NCBI GenBank assembly: GCA_001695595.3
Contig: MBPM02000092.1
Coordinates: 1-64,000 of the forward strand
DNA: 64,000 nt
From: Plasmopara viticola
Taxonomy: Eukaryota; Oomycota; Peronosporomycetes; Peronosporales; Peronosporaceae
Direction of reading: 5' to 3'
Shown: positions 11,490 to 26,330 of the stretch, one piece after another
Layout: each line of letters starts with the position of its first letter
How positions within the stretch are numbered: position 1 is the stretch's first letter
Notes under the pieces: generated by a model
Seen by the model: the letters and a program-made list of their open reading frames with translations, nothing else
Databases searched by the model: none
Told to the model about the DNA's origin: nothing
Translations under genes and position numbers: made by a program

Positions 11490-13840
11490 CCTCTCTATCA
11501 TTCTAGACGCGTGCAGACGCAATATAGGCACAACTAAGCGTATATTTGCTCTTTGGAAGTGCTGAGACGATCTACGGCCATAGATACGTCCTTTCTATCA
11601 TTCTAGACGCGTGCAGACGCAATAGAGTCACAACTAAGCGTATATTTGCTCTTTGGAAGTGCTGAGACGATCTACGGCCATAGATACGTCCTTTCTATCA
11701 TTCTAGACGCGTGCAGACGCAATAGAGTAACACCTAAGCGTACATATGCTCTTTTGAAGTGCTGAGATGATGTACGGCCATCGATACGTCCTTTCTATCA
11801 TTCTAGACGCGTGCAGACGCAATAGAGTCACAACTAAGCGTATATTTGCTCTTTGGAAGTGCTGAGACGATCTACGGCCATCGATACGTCCTTTCTATCA
11901 TTCTAGACGCGTGCAGACGCAATAGAGTAAACACTAAGCGTATATTGCTCTTTTGAAGTGCTGAGATGATGTACGGCCATCGATACGTCCTTTCTATCAT
12001 TCTAGACGCGTGCAGACGCAATAGAGTAACACTAAGCGTATATTTGCTCTTTGAAGTGCTGAGATGATGTACGGCCATCGATACGTCCTTTCTATCATTC
12101 TAGACGCGTGCAGACGCAATAGAGTACACACTAAGCGTATATTGCTCTTTGAAGTGCTGAGATGATGTACGGCCATCGATACGTCCTTTCTATCATTCTA
12201 GACGCGTGCAGACGCAATAGAGTAACACCTAAGCGTATAGTTGCTCTTTTGAAGTGCTGAGATGATGTACGGCCATCGATACGTCCTTTCTATCATTCTA
12301 GACGCGTGCAGACGCAATAGAGTAACACTAAGCGTATATTGCTCTTTGAAGTGCTGAGATGATACGGCCATCGATACGTCCTTTCTATCATTCTAGACGC
12401 GTGCAGACGCAATAGAGTAACACCTAAGCGTATATTTGCTCTTTGGAAGTGCTGAGATGATGTACGGCCATCGATACGTCCTTTCTATCATTCTAGACGC
12501 GTGCAGACGCAATAGAGTAACACTAAGCGTATATTGCTCTTTGAAGTGCTGAGATGATGTACGGCCATCGATACGTCCTTTCTATCATTCTAGACGCGTG
12601 CAGACGCAATAGAGTACACCTAAGCGTATATTGCTCTTTGAAGTGCTGAGATGATCTACGGCCATCGATTCGTCCTTTCTATCATTCTAGACGCGTGCAG
12701 ACGCAATAGAGTAACACCTAAGCGTATATTGATTCTTTGGAAGTGCTGAGATGATGTACGGCCATAGATACGTCCTTTCTATCATTCTAGACGCGTGCAG
12801 ACGCAATAGAGTCACAACTAAGCGTATATTGCTCTTTGAAGTGCTGAGACGATCTACGGCCATAGATACGTCCTTTCTATCATTCTAGACGCGTGCAGAC
12901 GCAATAGAGAACAACTAAGCGTATATTGCTCTTTGAAGTGCTGAGATGATGTACGGCCATAGATACGTCCTTTCTATCATTCTAGACGCGTGCAGACGCA
13001 ATAGAGTAACACTAAGCGTATATTGCTCTTTGAAGTGCTGAGATCTGTACGGCCATCGATACGTCCTTTCTATCATTCTAGACGCGTGCAGACGCAATAG
13101 AGTAACCTAAGCGTATATTGCTCTTTGAAGTGCTGAGATGATGTACGGCCATCGATACGTCCTTTCTATCATTCTAGACGCGTGCAGACGCAATAGAGTA
13201 ACACCTAAGCGTATATTGCTCTTTTGAAGTGCTGAGATGATGTACGGCCATCGATACGTCCCTTTCTATCATTCTAGACGCGTGCAGACGCAATAGAGTA
13301 ACACCTAAGCGTATATTGCTCTTTTGAAGTGCTGAGATGATGTACGGCCATCGATACGTCCTTTCTATCATTCTAGACGCGTGCAGACGCAATAGAGTAC
13401 ACTAAGCGTATATTGCTCTTTGAAGTGCTGAGATGACGGCCATAGATACGTCCTTTCTATCATTCTAGACGCGTGCAGACGCAATAGAGTAACACCTAAG
13501 CGTATATTGCTCTTTGAAGTGCTGAGATGATGTACGGCCATCGATACGTCCTTTCTATCATTCTAGACGCGTGCAGACGCAATAGAGTAACACTAAGCGT
13601 ATATTGCTCTTTGAAGTGCTGAGATGATGTACGGCCATCGATACGTCCTTTCTATCATTCTAGACGCGTGCAGACGCAATAGAGTAACACCTAAGCGTAT
13701 ATTGCTCTTTGAAGTGCTGAGATGATGTACGGCCATCGATACGTCCTTTCTATCATTCTAGACGCGTGCAGACGCAATAGAGTAACTAAGCGTATATTGC
13801 TCTTTTGAAGTGCTGAGATGATGTACGGCCATCGATACGT

Positions 13841-13945
13841 CCTTTCTATCATTCTAGACGCGTGCAGACGCAATAGAGTAACACCTAAGCGTATATTTGC
13901 TCTTTTGAAGTGCTGAGACGCATCTACGGCCATGCTGAGATACGT
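13841..13945 (+). repeat. Expanded 105-bp monomer
   Basis: The end reads GACGCATCTACGGCCATGCTGAGATACG. It has an extra C in GACGCATC and a GCTG insertion after GGCCAT, which copies the nearby GCTGAGA word. This is one of two clearly over-length monomers in the window and looks like a local templated insertion. Confidence 0.85.
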
Positions 13946-14832
13946 CCTTTCTATCATTCTAGACGCGTGCAGACGCAATAGAGTAACACCTAAGCGTATA
14001 TTGCTCTTTGAAGTGCTGAGATGATGTACGGCCATCGATACGTCCTTTCTATCATTCTAGACGCGTGCAGACGCAATAGAGTCACACTAAGCGTATATTG
14101 CTCTTTGAAGTGCTGAGATGATGTACGGCCATCGATACGTCCTTTCTATCATTCTAGACGCGTGCAGACGCAATAGAGTAACACCTAAGCGTATATTGCT
14201 CTTTTGAAGTGCTGAGATGATGTACGGCCATCGATACGTCCTTTCTATCATTCTAGACGCGTGCAGACGCAATAGAGTCACAACTAAGCGTATATTTGCT
14301 CTTTGAAGTGCTGAGATGATGTACGGCCATCGATACGTCCTTTCTATCATTCTAGACGCGTGCAGACGCAATAGAGTCACAACTAAGCGTATATTTGCTC
14401 TTTTGAAGTGCTGAGATGATGTACGGCCATCGATACGTCCTTTCTATCATTCTAGACGCGTGCAGACGCAATAGAGTCACAACTAAGCGTATATTGCTCT
14501 TTGAAGTGCTGAGATGATGTACGGCCATCGATACGTCCTTTCTATCATTCTAGACGCGTGCAGACGCAATAGAGTAACACCTAAGCGTATATTGCTCTTT
14601 TGAAGTGCTGAGATGATGTACGGCCATCGATACGTCCTTTCTATCATTCTAGACGCGTGCAGACGCAATAGAGTCACAACTAAGCGTATATTTGCTCTTT
14701 GAAGTGCTGAGATGATGTACGGCCATCGATACGTCCTTTCTATCATTCTAGACGCGTGCAGACGCAATAGAGTACACCTAAGCGTATATTGCTCTTTTGA
14801 AGTGCTGAGATGATGTACGGCCATCGATACGT

Positions 14833-14932
14833 CCTTTCTATCATTCTAGACGCGTGCAGACGCAATAGAGTCACAACTAAGCGTATATTTGCTCTTTGGA
14901 AGTGCTGAGACGATCTACGGCCATAGATACGT
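14833..14932 (+). repeat. Reference type B monomer, complete 100 bp
   Basis: This full-length copy differs from the type A reference at linked columns: A to C at 40, C to A at 44, T to G at 66 (CTTTGGAAG), T to C at 79, G to C at 83 (GACGATCTAC) and C to A at 93 (CATAG). The ClaI site is lost. The core is identical to type A. Type B and part-B recombinants are common in the first 12.4 kb and after 53 kb, and appear singly elsewhere, for example near 34.2 kb and 37.06 kb. Columns 79, 83 and 93 also occur in other combinations, so the subtypes recombine freely. Confidence 0.93.
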
Positions 14933-17900
14933 CCTTTCTATCATTCTAGACGCGTGCAGACGCAATAGAGTACACTAAGCGTATATTGCTCTTTGAAGTG
15001 CTGAGATGATGTACGGCCATCGATACGTCCTTTCTATCATTCTAGACGCGTGCAGACGCAATAGAGTACACTAAGCGTATATTTGCTCTTTTGAAGTGCT
15101 GAGATATGTACGGCCATCGATACGTCCTTTCTATCATTCTAGACGCGTGCAGACGCAATAGAGTAACACCTAAGCGTATATTGCTCTTTGAAGTGCTGAG
15201 ATGATGTACGGCCATCGATACGTCCTTTCTATCATTCTAGACGCGTGCAGACGCAATAGAGTCACCTAAGCGTATATTGCTCTTTGAAGTGCTGAGATGA
15301 TGTACGGCCATCGATACGTCCTTTCTATCATTCTAGACGCGTGCAGACGCAATAGAGTAAACTAAGCGTATATTGCTCTTTTGAAGTGCTGAGATGATGT
15401 ACGGCCATAGATACGTCCTTTCTATCATTCTAGACGCGTGCAGACGCAATAGAGTAACACCTAAGCGTATATTTGCTCTTTTGAAGTGCTGAGATGATGT
15501 ACGGCCATCGATACGTCCTTTCTATCATTCTAGACGCGTGCAGACGCAATAGAGTCACAACTAAGCGTATATTTGCTCTTTTGAAGTGCTGAGACGATCT
15601 ACGGCCATAGATACGTCCTTTCTATCATTCTAGACGCGTGCAGACGCAATAGAGTAACACCTAAGCGTATATTGCTCTTTGAAGTGCTGAGATGATGTAC
15701 GGCCATCGATACGTCCTTTCTATCATTCTAGACGCGTGCAGACGCAATAGAGTAACACCTAAGCGTATATTGCTCTTTTGAAGTGCTGAGATGATGTACG
15801 GCCATCGATACGTCCTTTCTATCATTCTAGACGCGTGCAGACGCAATAGAGTCACAACTAAGCGTATATTTGCTCTTTGGAAGTGCTGAGACGATCTACG
15901 GCCATAGATACGTCCTTTCTATCATTCTAGACGCGTTCAGACGCAATAGAGTAACGCCCAAGCGTATTTTTGTTCTTCGGAAGTGCTGAGACGATCTACG
16001 GCCATAGATACGTCCTTTCTATCATTCTAGACGCGTGCAGACGCAATAGAGTAACAACTAAGCGTATATTTGCTCTTTTGAAGTGCTGAGATGATGTACG
16101 GCCATCGATACGTCCTTTCTATCATTCTAGACGCGTGCAGACGCAATAGAGTAACACCTAAGCGTATATTGCTCTTTGAAGTGCTGAGATGATACGGCCA
16201 TAGATACGTCCTTTCTATCATTCTAGACGCGTGCAGACGCAATAGAGTAACACCTAAGCGTATATTTGCTCTTTGGAAGTGCTGAGACGATCTACGGCCA
16301 TAGATACGTCCTTTCTATCATTCTAGACGCGTGCAGACGCAATAGAGTAACAACTAAGCGTATATTTGCTCTTTTGAAGTGCTGAGATGATGTACGGCCA
16401 TCGATACGTCCTTTCTATCATTCTAGACGCGTGCAGACGCAATAGAGTAACACCTAAGCGTATATTTGCTCTTTTGAAGTGCTGAGATATGTACGGCCAT
16501 CGATACGTCCTTTCTATCATTCTAGACGCGTGCAGACGCAATAGAGTAACAACTAAGCGTATAGTTGCTCTTTTGAAGTGCTGAGATGATGTACGGCCAT
16601 CGATACGTCCTTTCTATCATTCTAGACGCGTGCAGACGCAATAGAGTAACACCTAAGCGTATATTTGCTCTTTTGAAGTGCTGAGATGATGTACGGCCAT
16701 CGATACGTCCTTTCTATCATTCTAGACGCGTGCAGACGCAATAGAGTAACAACTAAGCGTATATTCTGCTCTTTGAAGTGCTGAGACGATCTACGGCCAT
16801 CGATACGTCCTTTCTATCATTCTAGACGCGTGCAGACGCAATAGAGTAACACCTAAGCGTATATTGCTCTTTTGAAGTGCTGAGATGATGTACGGCCATC
16901 GATACGTCCTTTCTATCATTCTAGACGCGTGCAGACGCAATAGAGTAACACCTAAGCGTATATTTGCTCTTTTGAAGTGCTGAGATGATGTACGGCCATC
17001 GATACGTCCTTTCTATCATTCTAGACGCGTGCAGACGCAATAGAGTCACAACTAAGCGTATATTTGCTCTTTGAAGTGCTGAGACGATCTACGGCCATCG
17101 ATACGTCCTTTCTATCATTCTAGACGCGTGCAGACGCAATAGAGTAACACCTAAGCGTATATTTGCTCTTTTGAAGTGCTGAGATGATGTACGGCCATCG
17201 ATACGTCCTTTCTATCATTCTAGACGCGTGCAGACGCAATAGAGTAACACTAAGCGTATATTTGCTCTTTGAAGTGCTGAGATGATGTACGGCCATCGAT
17301 ACGTCCTTTCTATCATTCTAGACGCGTGCAGACGCAATAGAGTCACACTAAGCGTATATTGCTCTTTGAAGTGCTGAGATGATGTACGGCCATCGATACG
17401 TCCTTTCTATCATTCTAGACGCGTGCAGACGCAATAGAGTCACAACTAAGCGTATATTTGCTCTTTTGAAGTGCTGAGATGATGTACGGCCATCGATACG
17501 TCCTTTCTATCATTCTAGACGCGTGCAGACGCAATAGAGTACAACTAAGCGTATATTGCTCTTTTGAAGTGCTGAGATGATGTACGGCCATCGATACGTC
17601 CTTTCTATCATTCTAGACGCGTGCAGACGCAATAGAGTAACACCTAAGCGTATATTTGCTCTTTTGAAGTGCTGAGATGATCTACGGCCATCGATACGTC
17701 CTTTCTATCATTCTAGACGCGTGCAGACGCAATAGAGTAACAACTAAGCGTATATTTGCTCTTTGAAGTGCTGAGATGATGTACGGCCATCGATACGTCC
17801 TTTCTATCATTCTAGACGCGTGCAGACGCAATAGAGTAACACCTAAGCGTATATTGCTCTTTTGAAGTGCTGAGATGATGTACGGCCATCGATACGTCCT

Positions 17901-20900
17901 TTCTATCATTCTAGACGCGTGCAGACGCAATAGAGTAACACTAAGCGTATATTGCTCTTTGAAGTGCTGAGATGATGTACGGCCATCGATACGTCCTTTC
18001 TATCATTCTAGACGCGTGCAGACGCAATAGAGTAACAACTAAGCGTATATTGCTCTTTGAAGTGCTGAGATGATGTACGGCCATCGATACGTCCTTTCTA
18101 TCATTCTAGACGCGTGCAGACGCAATAGAGTAACACCTAAGCGTATATTGCTCTTTGAAGTGCTGAGATGTACGGCCATCGATACGTCCTTTCTATCATT
18201 CTAGACGCGTGCAGACGCAATAGAGTAACACCTAAGCGTATATTGCTCTTTGAAGTGCTGAGATGATGTACGGCCATAGATACGTCCTTTCTATCATTCT
18301 AGACGCGTGCAGACGCAATAGAGTACACTAAGCGTATATTGCTCTTTTGAAGTGCTGAGATGATGTACGGCCATCGATACGTCCTTTCTATCATTCTAGA
18401 CGCGTGCAGACGCAATAGAGTAACACCTAAGCGTATATTTGCTCTTTTGAAGTGCTGAGATGATCTACGGCCATCGATACGTCCTTTCTATCATTCTAGA
18501 CGCGTGCAGACGCAATAGAGTAACAACTAAGCGTATATTGCTCTTTGAAGTGCTGAGATGATGTACGGCCATCGATACGTCCTTTCTATCATTCTAGACG
18601 CGTGCAGACGCAATAGAGTACACTAAGCGTATATTGCTCTTTGAAGTGCTGAGATGATGTACGGCCATCGATACGTCCTTTCTATCATTCTAGACGCGTG
18701 CAGACGCAATAGAGTCACAACTAAGCGTATATTTGCTCTTTGGAAGTGCTGAGATGATCTACGGCCATCGATACGTCCTTTCTATCATTCTAGACGCGTG
18801 CAGACGCAATAGAGTAACACCTAAGCGTATATTTGCTCTTTGGAAGTGCTGAGACGATCTACGGCCATAGATACGTCCTTTCTATCATTCTAGACGCGTG
18901 CAGACGCAATAGAGTAACACCGTAGCGTATATTTGCTCTTTTGAAGTGCTGAGATGATGTACGGCCATCGATACGTCCTTTCTATCATTCTAGACGCGTG
19001 CAGACGCAATAGAGTCACAACTAAGCGTATATTGCTCTTTGAAGTGCTGAGATGATGTACGGCCATCGATACGTCCTTTCTATCATTCTAGACGCGTGCA
19101 GACGCAATAGAGTCACCTAAGCGTATATTTGCTCTTTGAAGTGCTGAGATGATCTACGGCCATAGATACGTCCTTTCTATCATTCTAGACGCGTGCAGAC
19201 GCAATAGAGTAACACCTAAGCGTATATTTGCTCTTTTGAAGTGCTGAGATGATGTACGGCCATCGATACGTCCTTTCTATCATTCTAGACGCGTGCAGAC
19301 GCAATAGAGTCACAACTAAGCGTATATTTGCTCTTTTGAAGTGCTGAGATGATGTACGGCCATCGATACGTCCTTTCTATCATTCTAGACGCGTGCAGAC
19401 GCAATAGAGTAACACTAAGCGTATATTTGCTCTTTTGAAGTGCTGAGATGATACGGCCATCGATACGTCCTTTCTATCATTCTAGACGCGTGCAGACGCA
19501 ATAGAGTCACCTAAGCGTATATTTGCTCTTTGAAGTGCTGAGATGATGTACGGCCATCGATACGTCCTTTCTATCATTCTAGACGCGTGCAGACGCAATA
19601 GAGTAACACCTAAGCGTATATTTGCTCTTTGAAGTGCTGAGATGTACGGCCATCGATACGTCCTTTCTATCATTCTAGACGCGTGCAGACGCAATAGAGT
19701 AACACCTAAGCGTATATGCTCTTTGAAGTGCTGAGATGATGTACGGCCATCGATACGTCCTTTCTATCATTCTAGACGCGTGCAGACGCAATAGAGTACA
19801 CCTAAGCGTATATTTGCTCTTTTGAAGTGCTGAGATGATGTACGGCCATCGATACGTCCTTTCTATCATTCTAGACGCGTGCAGACGCAATAGAGTAACA
19901 ACTAAGCGTATATTGCTCTTTGAAGTGCTGAGATGATCTACGGCCATCGATACGTCCTTTCTATCATTCTAGACGCGTGCAGACGCAATAGAGTCACCTA
20001 AGCGTATATTTGCTCTTTGAAGTGCTGAGATGATGTACGGCCATCGATACGTCCTTTCTATCATTCTAGACGCGTGCAGACGCAATAGAGTAACACTAAG
20101 CGTATATTTGCTCTTTGAAGTGCTGAGACGATGTACGGCCATAGATACGTCCTTTCTATCATTCTAGACGCGTGCAGACGCAATAGAGTACAACTAAGCG
20201 TATATTGCTCTTTGAAGTGCTGAGACGATCTACGGCCATAGATACGTCCTTTCTATCATTCTAGACGCGTGCAGACGCAATAGAGTACAACTAAGCGTAT
20301 ATTGCTCTTTTGAAGTGCTGAGATGATCTACGGCCATCGATACGTCCTTTCTATCATTCTAGACGCGTGCAGACGCAATAGAGTAACACCTAAGCGTATA
20401 TTGCTCTTTGAAGTGCTGAGATGATGTACGGCCATCGATACGTCCTTTCTATCATTCTAGACGCGTGCAGACGCAATAGAGTCACACTAAGCGTATATTG
20501 CTCTTTGAAGTGCTGAGATGATGTACGGCCATAGATACGTCCTTTCTATCATTCTAGACGCGTGCAGACGCAATAGAGTACACTAAGCGTATATTGCTCT
20601 TTGAAGTGCTGAGATGATGTACGGCCATCGATACGTCCTTTCTATCATTCTAGACGCGTGCAGACGCAATAGAGTCACCTAAGCGTATATTTGCTCTTTG
20701 AAGTGCTGAGATGATGTACGGCCATCGATACGTCCTTTCTATCATTCTAGACGCGTGCAGACGCAATAGAGTAACACCTAAGCGTATATTGCTCTTTGAA
20801 GTGCTGAGATGATGTACGGCCATTGATACGTCCTTTCTATCATTCTAGACGCGTGCAGACGCAATAGAGTCACCTAAGCGTATATTGCTCTTTGAAGTGC

Positions 20901-23577
20901 TGAGATGATCTACGGCCATCGATACGTCCTTTCTATCATTCTAGACGCGTGCAGACGCAATAGAGTCACCTAAGCGTATATTTGCTCTTTGAAGTGCTGA
21001 GATGATCTACGGCCATCGATACGTCCTTTCTATCATTCTAGACGCGTGCAGACGCAATAGAGTAACACTAAGCGTATATTTGCTCTTTGAAGTGCTGAGA
21101 TGATACGGCCATAGATACGTCCTTTCTATCATTCTAGACGCGTGCAGACGCAATAGAGTCACTAAGCGTATATTTGCTCTTTGAAGTGCTGAGATGATCT
21201 ACGGCCATCGATACGTCCTTTCTATCATTCTAGACGCGTGCAGACGCAATAGAGTAACACCTAAGCGTATATTGCTCTTTGAAGTGCTGAGACGATCTAC
21301 GGCCATCGATACGTCCTTTCTATCATTCTAGACGCGTGCAGACGCAATAGAGTCACAACTAAGCGTATATTTGCTCTTTGGAAGTGCTGAGACGATCTAC
21401 GGCCATAGATACGTCCTTTCTATCATTCTAGACGCGTGCAGACGCAATAGAGTAACACCTAAGCGTATATTGCTCTTTGAAGTGCTGAGATGATACGGCC
21501 ATAGATACGTCCTTTCTATCATTCTAGACGCGTGCAGACGCAATAGAGTAACACCTAAGCGTATATTTGCTCTTTTGAAGTGCTGAGATGATGTACGGCC
21601 ATCGATACGTCCTTTCTATCATTCTAGACGCGTGCAGACGCAATAGAGTAACAACTAAGCGTATATTTGCTCTTTGAAGTGCTGAGATGATGTACGGCCA
21701 TCGATACGTCCTTTCTATCATTCTAGACGCGTGCAGACGCAATAGAGTAACACTAAGCGTATATTTGCTCTTTTGAAGTGCTGAGATGATGTACGGCCAT
21801 CGATACGTCCTTTCTATCATTCTAGACGCGTGCAGACGCAATAGAGTCACACTAAGCGTATATTTGCTCTTTGAAGTGCTGAGATGATGTACGGCCATCG
21901 ATACGTCCTTTCTATCATTCTAGACGCGTGCAGACGCAATAGAGTCACAACTAAGCGTATATTTGCTCTTTGAAGTGCTGAGATGATGTACGGCCATCGA
22001 TACGTCCTTTCTATCATTCTAGACGCGTGCAGACGCAATAGAGTAACACTAAGCGTATATTGCTCTTTGGAAGTGCTGAGACGATCTACGGCCATAGATA
22101 CGTCCTTTCTATCATTCTAGACGCGTGCAGACGCAATAGAGTAACACCTAAGCGTATATTGCTCTTTGAAGTGCTGAGATGATGTACGGCCATCGATACG
22201 TCCTTTCTATCATTCTAGACGCGTGCAGACGCAATAGAGTAAACTAAGCGTATATTTGCTCTTTTGAAGTGCTGAGATGATGTACGGCCATCGATACGTC
22301 CTTTCTATCATTCTAGACGCGTGCAGACGCAATAGAGTAACACCTAAGCGTATATTGCTCTTTGAAGTGCTGAGATGATGTACGGCCATCGATACGTCCT
22401 TTCTATCATTCTAGACGCGTGCAGACGCAATAGAGTCACAACTAAGCGTATATTTGCTCTTTGGAAGTGCTGAGACGATCTACGGCCATAGATACGTCCT
22501 TTCTATCATTCTAGACGCGTGCAGACGCAATAGAGTCACCTAAGCGTATATTGCTCTTTGAAGTGCTGAGATGATGTACGGCCATCGATACGTCCTTTCT
22601 ATCATTCTAGACGCGTGCAGACGCAATAGAGTCACACTAAGCGTATATTGCTCTTTGAAGTGCTGAGATGATGTACGGCCATCGATACGTCCTTTCTATC
22701 ATTCTAGACGCGTGCAGACGCAATAGAGTAACACCTAAGCGTATATTTGCTCTTTTGAAGTGCTGAGATGATGTACGGCCATCGATACGTCCTTTCTATC
22801 ATTCTAGACGCGTGCAGACGCAATAGAGTAACAACTAAGCGTATATTTGCTCTTTGAAGTGCTGAGACGATCTACGGCCATAGATACGTCCTTTCTATCA
22901 TTCTAGACGCGTGCAGACGCAATAGAGTACAACTAAGCGTATATTGCTCTTTGAAGTGCTGAGATGATCTACGGCCATCGATACGTCCTTTCTATCATTC
23001 TAGACGCGTGCAGACGCAATAGAGTAACACTAAGCGTATATTGCTCTTTGAAGTGCTGAGATGATGTACGGCCATCGATACGTCCTTTCTATCATTCTAG
23101 ACGCGTGCAGACGCAATAGAGTAACACCTAAGCGTATATTGCTCTTTGAAGTGCTGAGATGATGTACGGCCATCGATACGTCCTTTCTATCATTCTAGAC
23201 GCGTGCAGACGCAATAGAGTCACAACTAAGCGTATATTTGCTCTTTGGAAGTGCTGAGACGATCTACGGCCATCGATACGTCCTTTCTATCATTCTAGAC
23301 GCGTGCAGACGCAATAGAGTAACACCTAAGCGTATATTGCTCTTTGAAGTGCTGAGATGATGTACGGCCATCGATACGTCCTTTCTATCATTCTAGACGC
23401 GTGCAGACGCAATAGAGTAACACCTAAGCGTATATTTGCTCTTTTGAAGTGCTGAGATGATGTACGGCCATCGATACGTCCTTTCTATCATTCTAGACGC
23501 GTGCAGACGCAATAGAGTAACAACTAAGCGTATATTGCTCTTTGAAGTGCTGAGATGATGTACGGCCATAGATACGT

Positions 23578-23671
23578 CCTTTCTATCATTCTAGACGCGT
23601 GCAGACGCAATAGAGTATCAACTAAGCGTATTTTTGCTCTTTGCTGAGATGATCTACGGCCATCGATACGT
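23578..23671 (+). repeat. Shortened 94-bp monomer
   Basis: The GAAGT between CTCTTT and GCTGAG is missing, and the A/T run upstream reads GTATTTTTGC. The adjoining core has the rare CACTCTAGA change. The array continues in phase. Confidence 0.85.
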
Positions 23672-25541
23672 CCTTTCTATCACTCTAGACGCGTGCAGAC
23701 GCAATAGAGTAACAACTAAGCGTATATTTGCTCTTTGAAGTGCTGAGATGATGTACGGCCATAGATACGTCCTTTCTATCATTCTAGACGCGTGCAGACG
23801 CAATAGAGTAACACTAAGCGTATATTGCTCTTTTGAAGTGCTGAGATGATGTACGGCCATCGATACGTCCTTTCTATCATTCTAGACGCGTGCAGACGCA
23901 ATAGAGTAACACCTAAGCGTATATTGCTCTTTGAAGTGCTGAGATGATGTACGGCCATCGATACGTCCTTTCTATCATTCTAGACGCGTGCAGACGCAAT
24001 AGAGTCACCTAAGCGTATATTTGCTCTTTTGAAGTGCTGAGATGATGTACGGCCATAGATACGTCCTTTCTATCATTCTAGACGCGTGCAGACGCAATAG
24101 AGTCAACTAAGCGTATATTTGCTCTTTGGAAGTGCTGAGACGATCTACGGCCATCGATACGTCCTTTCTATCATTCTAGACGCGTGCAGACGCAATAGAG
24201 TAACACTAAGCGTATATTGCTCTTTGAAGTGCTGAGATGATGTACGGCCATCGATACGTCCTTTCTATCATTCTAGACGCGTGCAGACGCAATAGAGTAA
24301 ACTAAGCGTATATTGCTCTTTTGAAGTGCTGAGATGATGTACGGCCATCGATACGTCCTTTCTATCATTCTAGACGCGTGCAGACGCAATAGAGTAACAC
24401 TAAGCGTATATTTGCTCTTTGAAGTGCTGAGATGATGTACGGCCATCGATACGTCCTTTCTATCATTCTAGACGCGTGCAGACGCAATAGAGTCACAACT
24501 AAGCGTATATTTGCTCTTTTGAAGTGCTGAGATGATGTACGGCCATCGATACGTCCTTTCTATCATTCTAGACGCGTGCAGACGCAATAGAGTCACAACT
24601 AAGCGTATATTTGCTCTTTTGAAGTGCTGAGATGATCTACGGCCATCGATACGTCCTTTCTATCATTCTAGACGCGTGCAGACGCAATAGAGTAACACCT
24701 AAGCGTTATTTGCTCTTTGAAGTGCTGAGATGATGTACGGCCATCGATACGTCCTTTCTATCATTCTAGACGCGTGCAGACGCAATAGAGTAACACCTAA
24801 GCGTATATTTGCTCTTTTGAAGTGCTGAGATGATGTACGGCCATCGATACGTCCTTTCTATCATTCAAGACGCGTGCAGACGCAATAGAGTCAGCACTTA
24901 GCGTATATTTGCTCTTTGGAAGTGCTGAGATGATGTACGGCCATAGATACGTCCTTTCTATCATTCTAGACGTGTGCGGACGCAATAGAGTAACACTAAG
25001 CGTATATTGCTCTTTTGAAGTGCTGAGATGATGTACGGCCATCGATACGTCCTTTCTATCATTCTAGACGCGTGCAGACGCAATAGAGTAACACCTAAGC
25101 GTATATTTGCTCTTTTGAAGTGCTGAGATGATGTACGGCCATCGATACGTCCTTTCTATCATTCTAGACGCGTGCAGACGCAATAGAGTAACACTAAGCG
25201 TATATTGCTCTTTTGAAGTGCTGAGATGATGTACGGCCATAGATACTTTCTTTCTATCATTCTAGACGCGTGCAGACGCAATAGAGTAACACTAAGCGTA
25301 TATTGCTCTTTGAAGTGCTGAGATGATGTACGGCCATCGATACGTCCTTTCTATCATTCTAGACGCGTGCAGACGCAATAGAGTAAACTAAGCGTATATT
25401 TGCTCTTTTGAAGTGCTGAGATGATACGGCCATAGATACGTCCTTTCTATCATTCTAGACGCGTGCAGACGCAATAGAGTCACAACTAAGCGTATATTTG
25501 CTCTTTTGAAGTGCTGAGATGATGTACGGCCATCGATACGT

Positions 25542-25627
25542 CCTTTCTATCATTCTAGACGCGTGCAGACGCAATAGAGTCACTAAGCGTATATAAGTGC
25601 TGAGATGATGTACGGCCATCGATACGT
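25542..25627 (+). repeat. Truncated 86-bp monomer
   Basis: GTCACTAAGCGTATATA joins AGTGCTGAG, so the TTGCTCTTTTGA segment is absent. The left end lies in the TATA-like tract. The flanking monomers are ordinary type A. Confidence 0.88.
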
Positions 25628-25949
25628 CCTTTCTATCATTCTAGACGCGTGCAGACGCAATAGAGTAACACTAAGCGTATATTGCTCTTTTGAAGTGCTG
25701 AGATGATGTACGGCCATCGATACGTCCTTTCTATCATTCTAAACGCGTGCAGACGCAATAGAGTAACACTAAGCGTATATTTGCTCTTTGAAGTGCTGAG
25801 ATGATGTACGGCCATCGATACGTCCTTTCTATCATTCTAGACGCGTGCAGACGCAATAGAGTAACACTAAGCGTATATTTGCTCTTTTGAAGTGCTGAGA
25901 TGATGTACGGCCATCGATACGTCCTTTCTATCATTCTAGACGCGTGCAG

Positions 25950-26330
25950 ACGCAATAGAGTAACACTAAGCGTATATTGCTCTTTTGAAGTGCTGAGATG
26001 ATGTACGGCCATCGATACGTCCTTTCTATCATTCTAGACGCGTGCAGACGCAATAGAGTAACACTAAGCGTATATTGCTCTTTTGAAGTGCTGAGATGAT
26101 GTACGGCCATCGATACGTCCTTTCTATCATTCTAGACGCGTGCAGACGCAATAGAGTAACACTAAGCGTATATTGCTCTTTTGAAGTGCTGAGATGATGT
26201 ACGGCCATCGATACGTCCTTTCTATCATTCTAGACGCGTGCAGACGCAATAGAGTAACACTAAGCGTATATTGCTCTTTTGAAGTGCTGAGATGATGTAC
26301 GGCCATCGATACGTCCTTTCTATCATTCTA
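25950..26330 (+). repeat. Run of apparently identical 98-bp monomers
   Basis: Four adjacent copies carry the same combination GTAACACT, GTATATTGCTC, CTTTTGAAG, GATGATGTAC and CATCG, with variable segments near 25964, 26056, 26155 and 26253. They look identical to each other over their full length. Such a run is expected from very recent tandem duplication or slippage, although this combination is common in the zone and chance adjacency cannot be excluded. Confidence 0.6.

Larger units (their letters stand above)
1..12400. repeat. Array zone 1: type B rich, heterogeneous
   Basis: Monomers here mostly carry GACGATCTAC and CATAG, mixed with type A and hybrid forms such as GATGATGTAC with CATAG. 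Length variation is high, including deletions in the columns 77-93 segment (AACGATCACGG, GATGATACGG, GAGATATGTAC) that are rarer in the centre of the window. The first two monomers (about 1-126) are the most altered, with CTAGGCGCGTTGCAG in the core. This zone holds two large internal deletions and the repeated seven- and five-monomer blocks. No gene is present. Confidence 0.85.
12401..25600. repeat. Array zone 2: mainly type A with scattered type B
   Basis: Most copies carry GATGATGTAC and CATCG. Full type B copies recur singly, for example near 14.85, 15.85, 18.72, 21.35, 22.44 and 23.22 kb. GATGATCTAC hybrids are frequent. A monomer near 13.9 kb carries a short internal insertion. Divergent copies lie near 15.93-15.98 kb (GCGTTCAG, GTAACGCCC, TTCTTCGG) and 24.87-24.98 kb (ATTCAAGACG, GACGTGTGCGG). 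No gene or unique sequence is present. Confidence 0.85.
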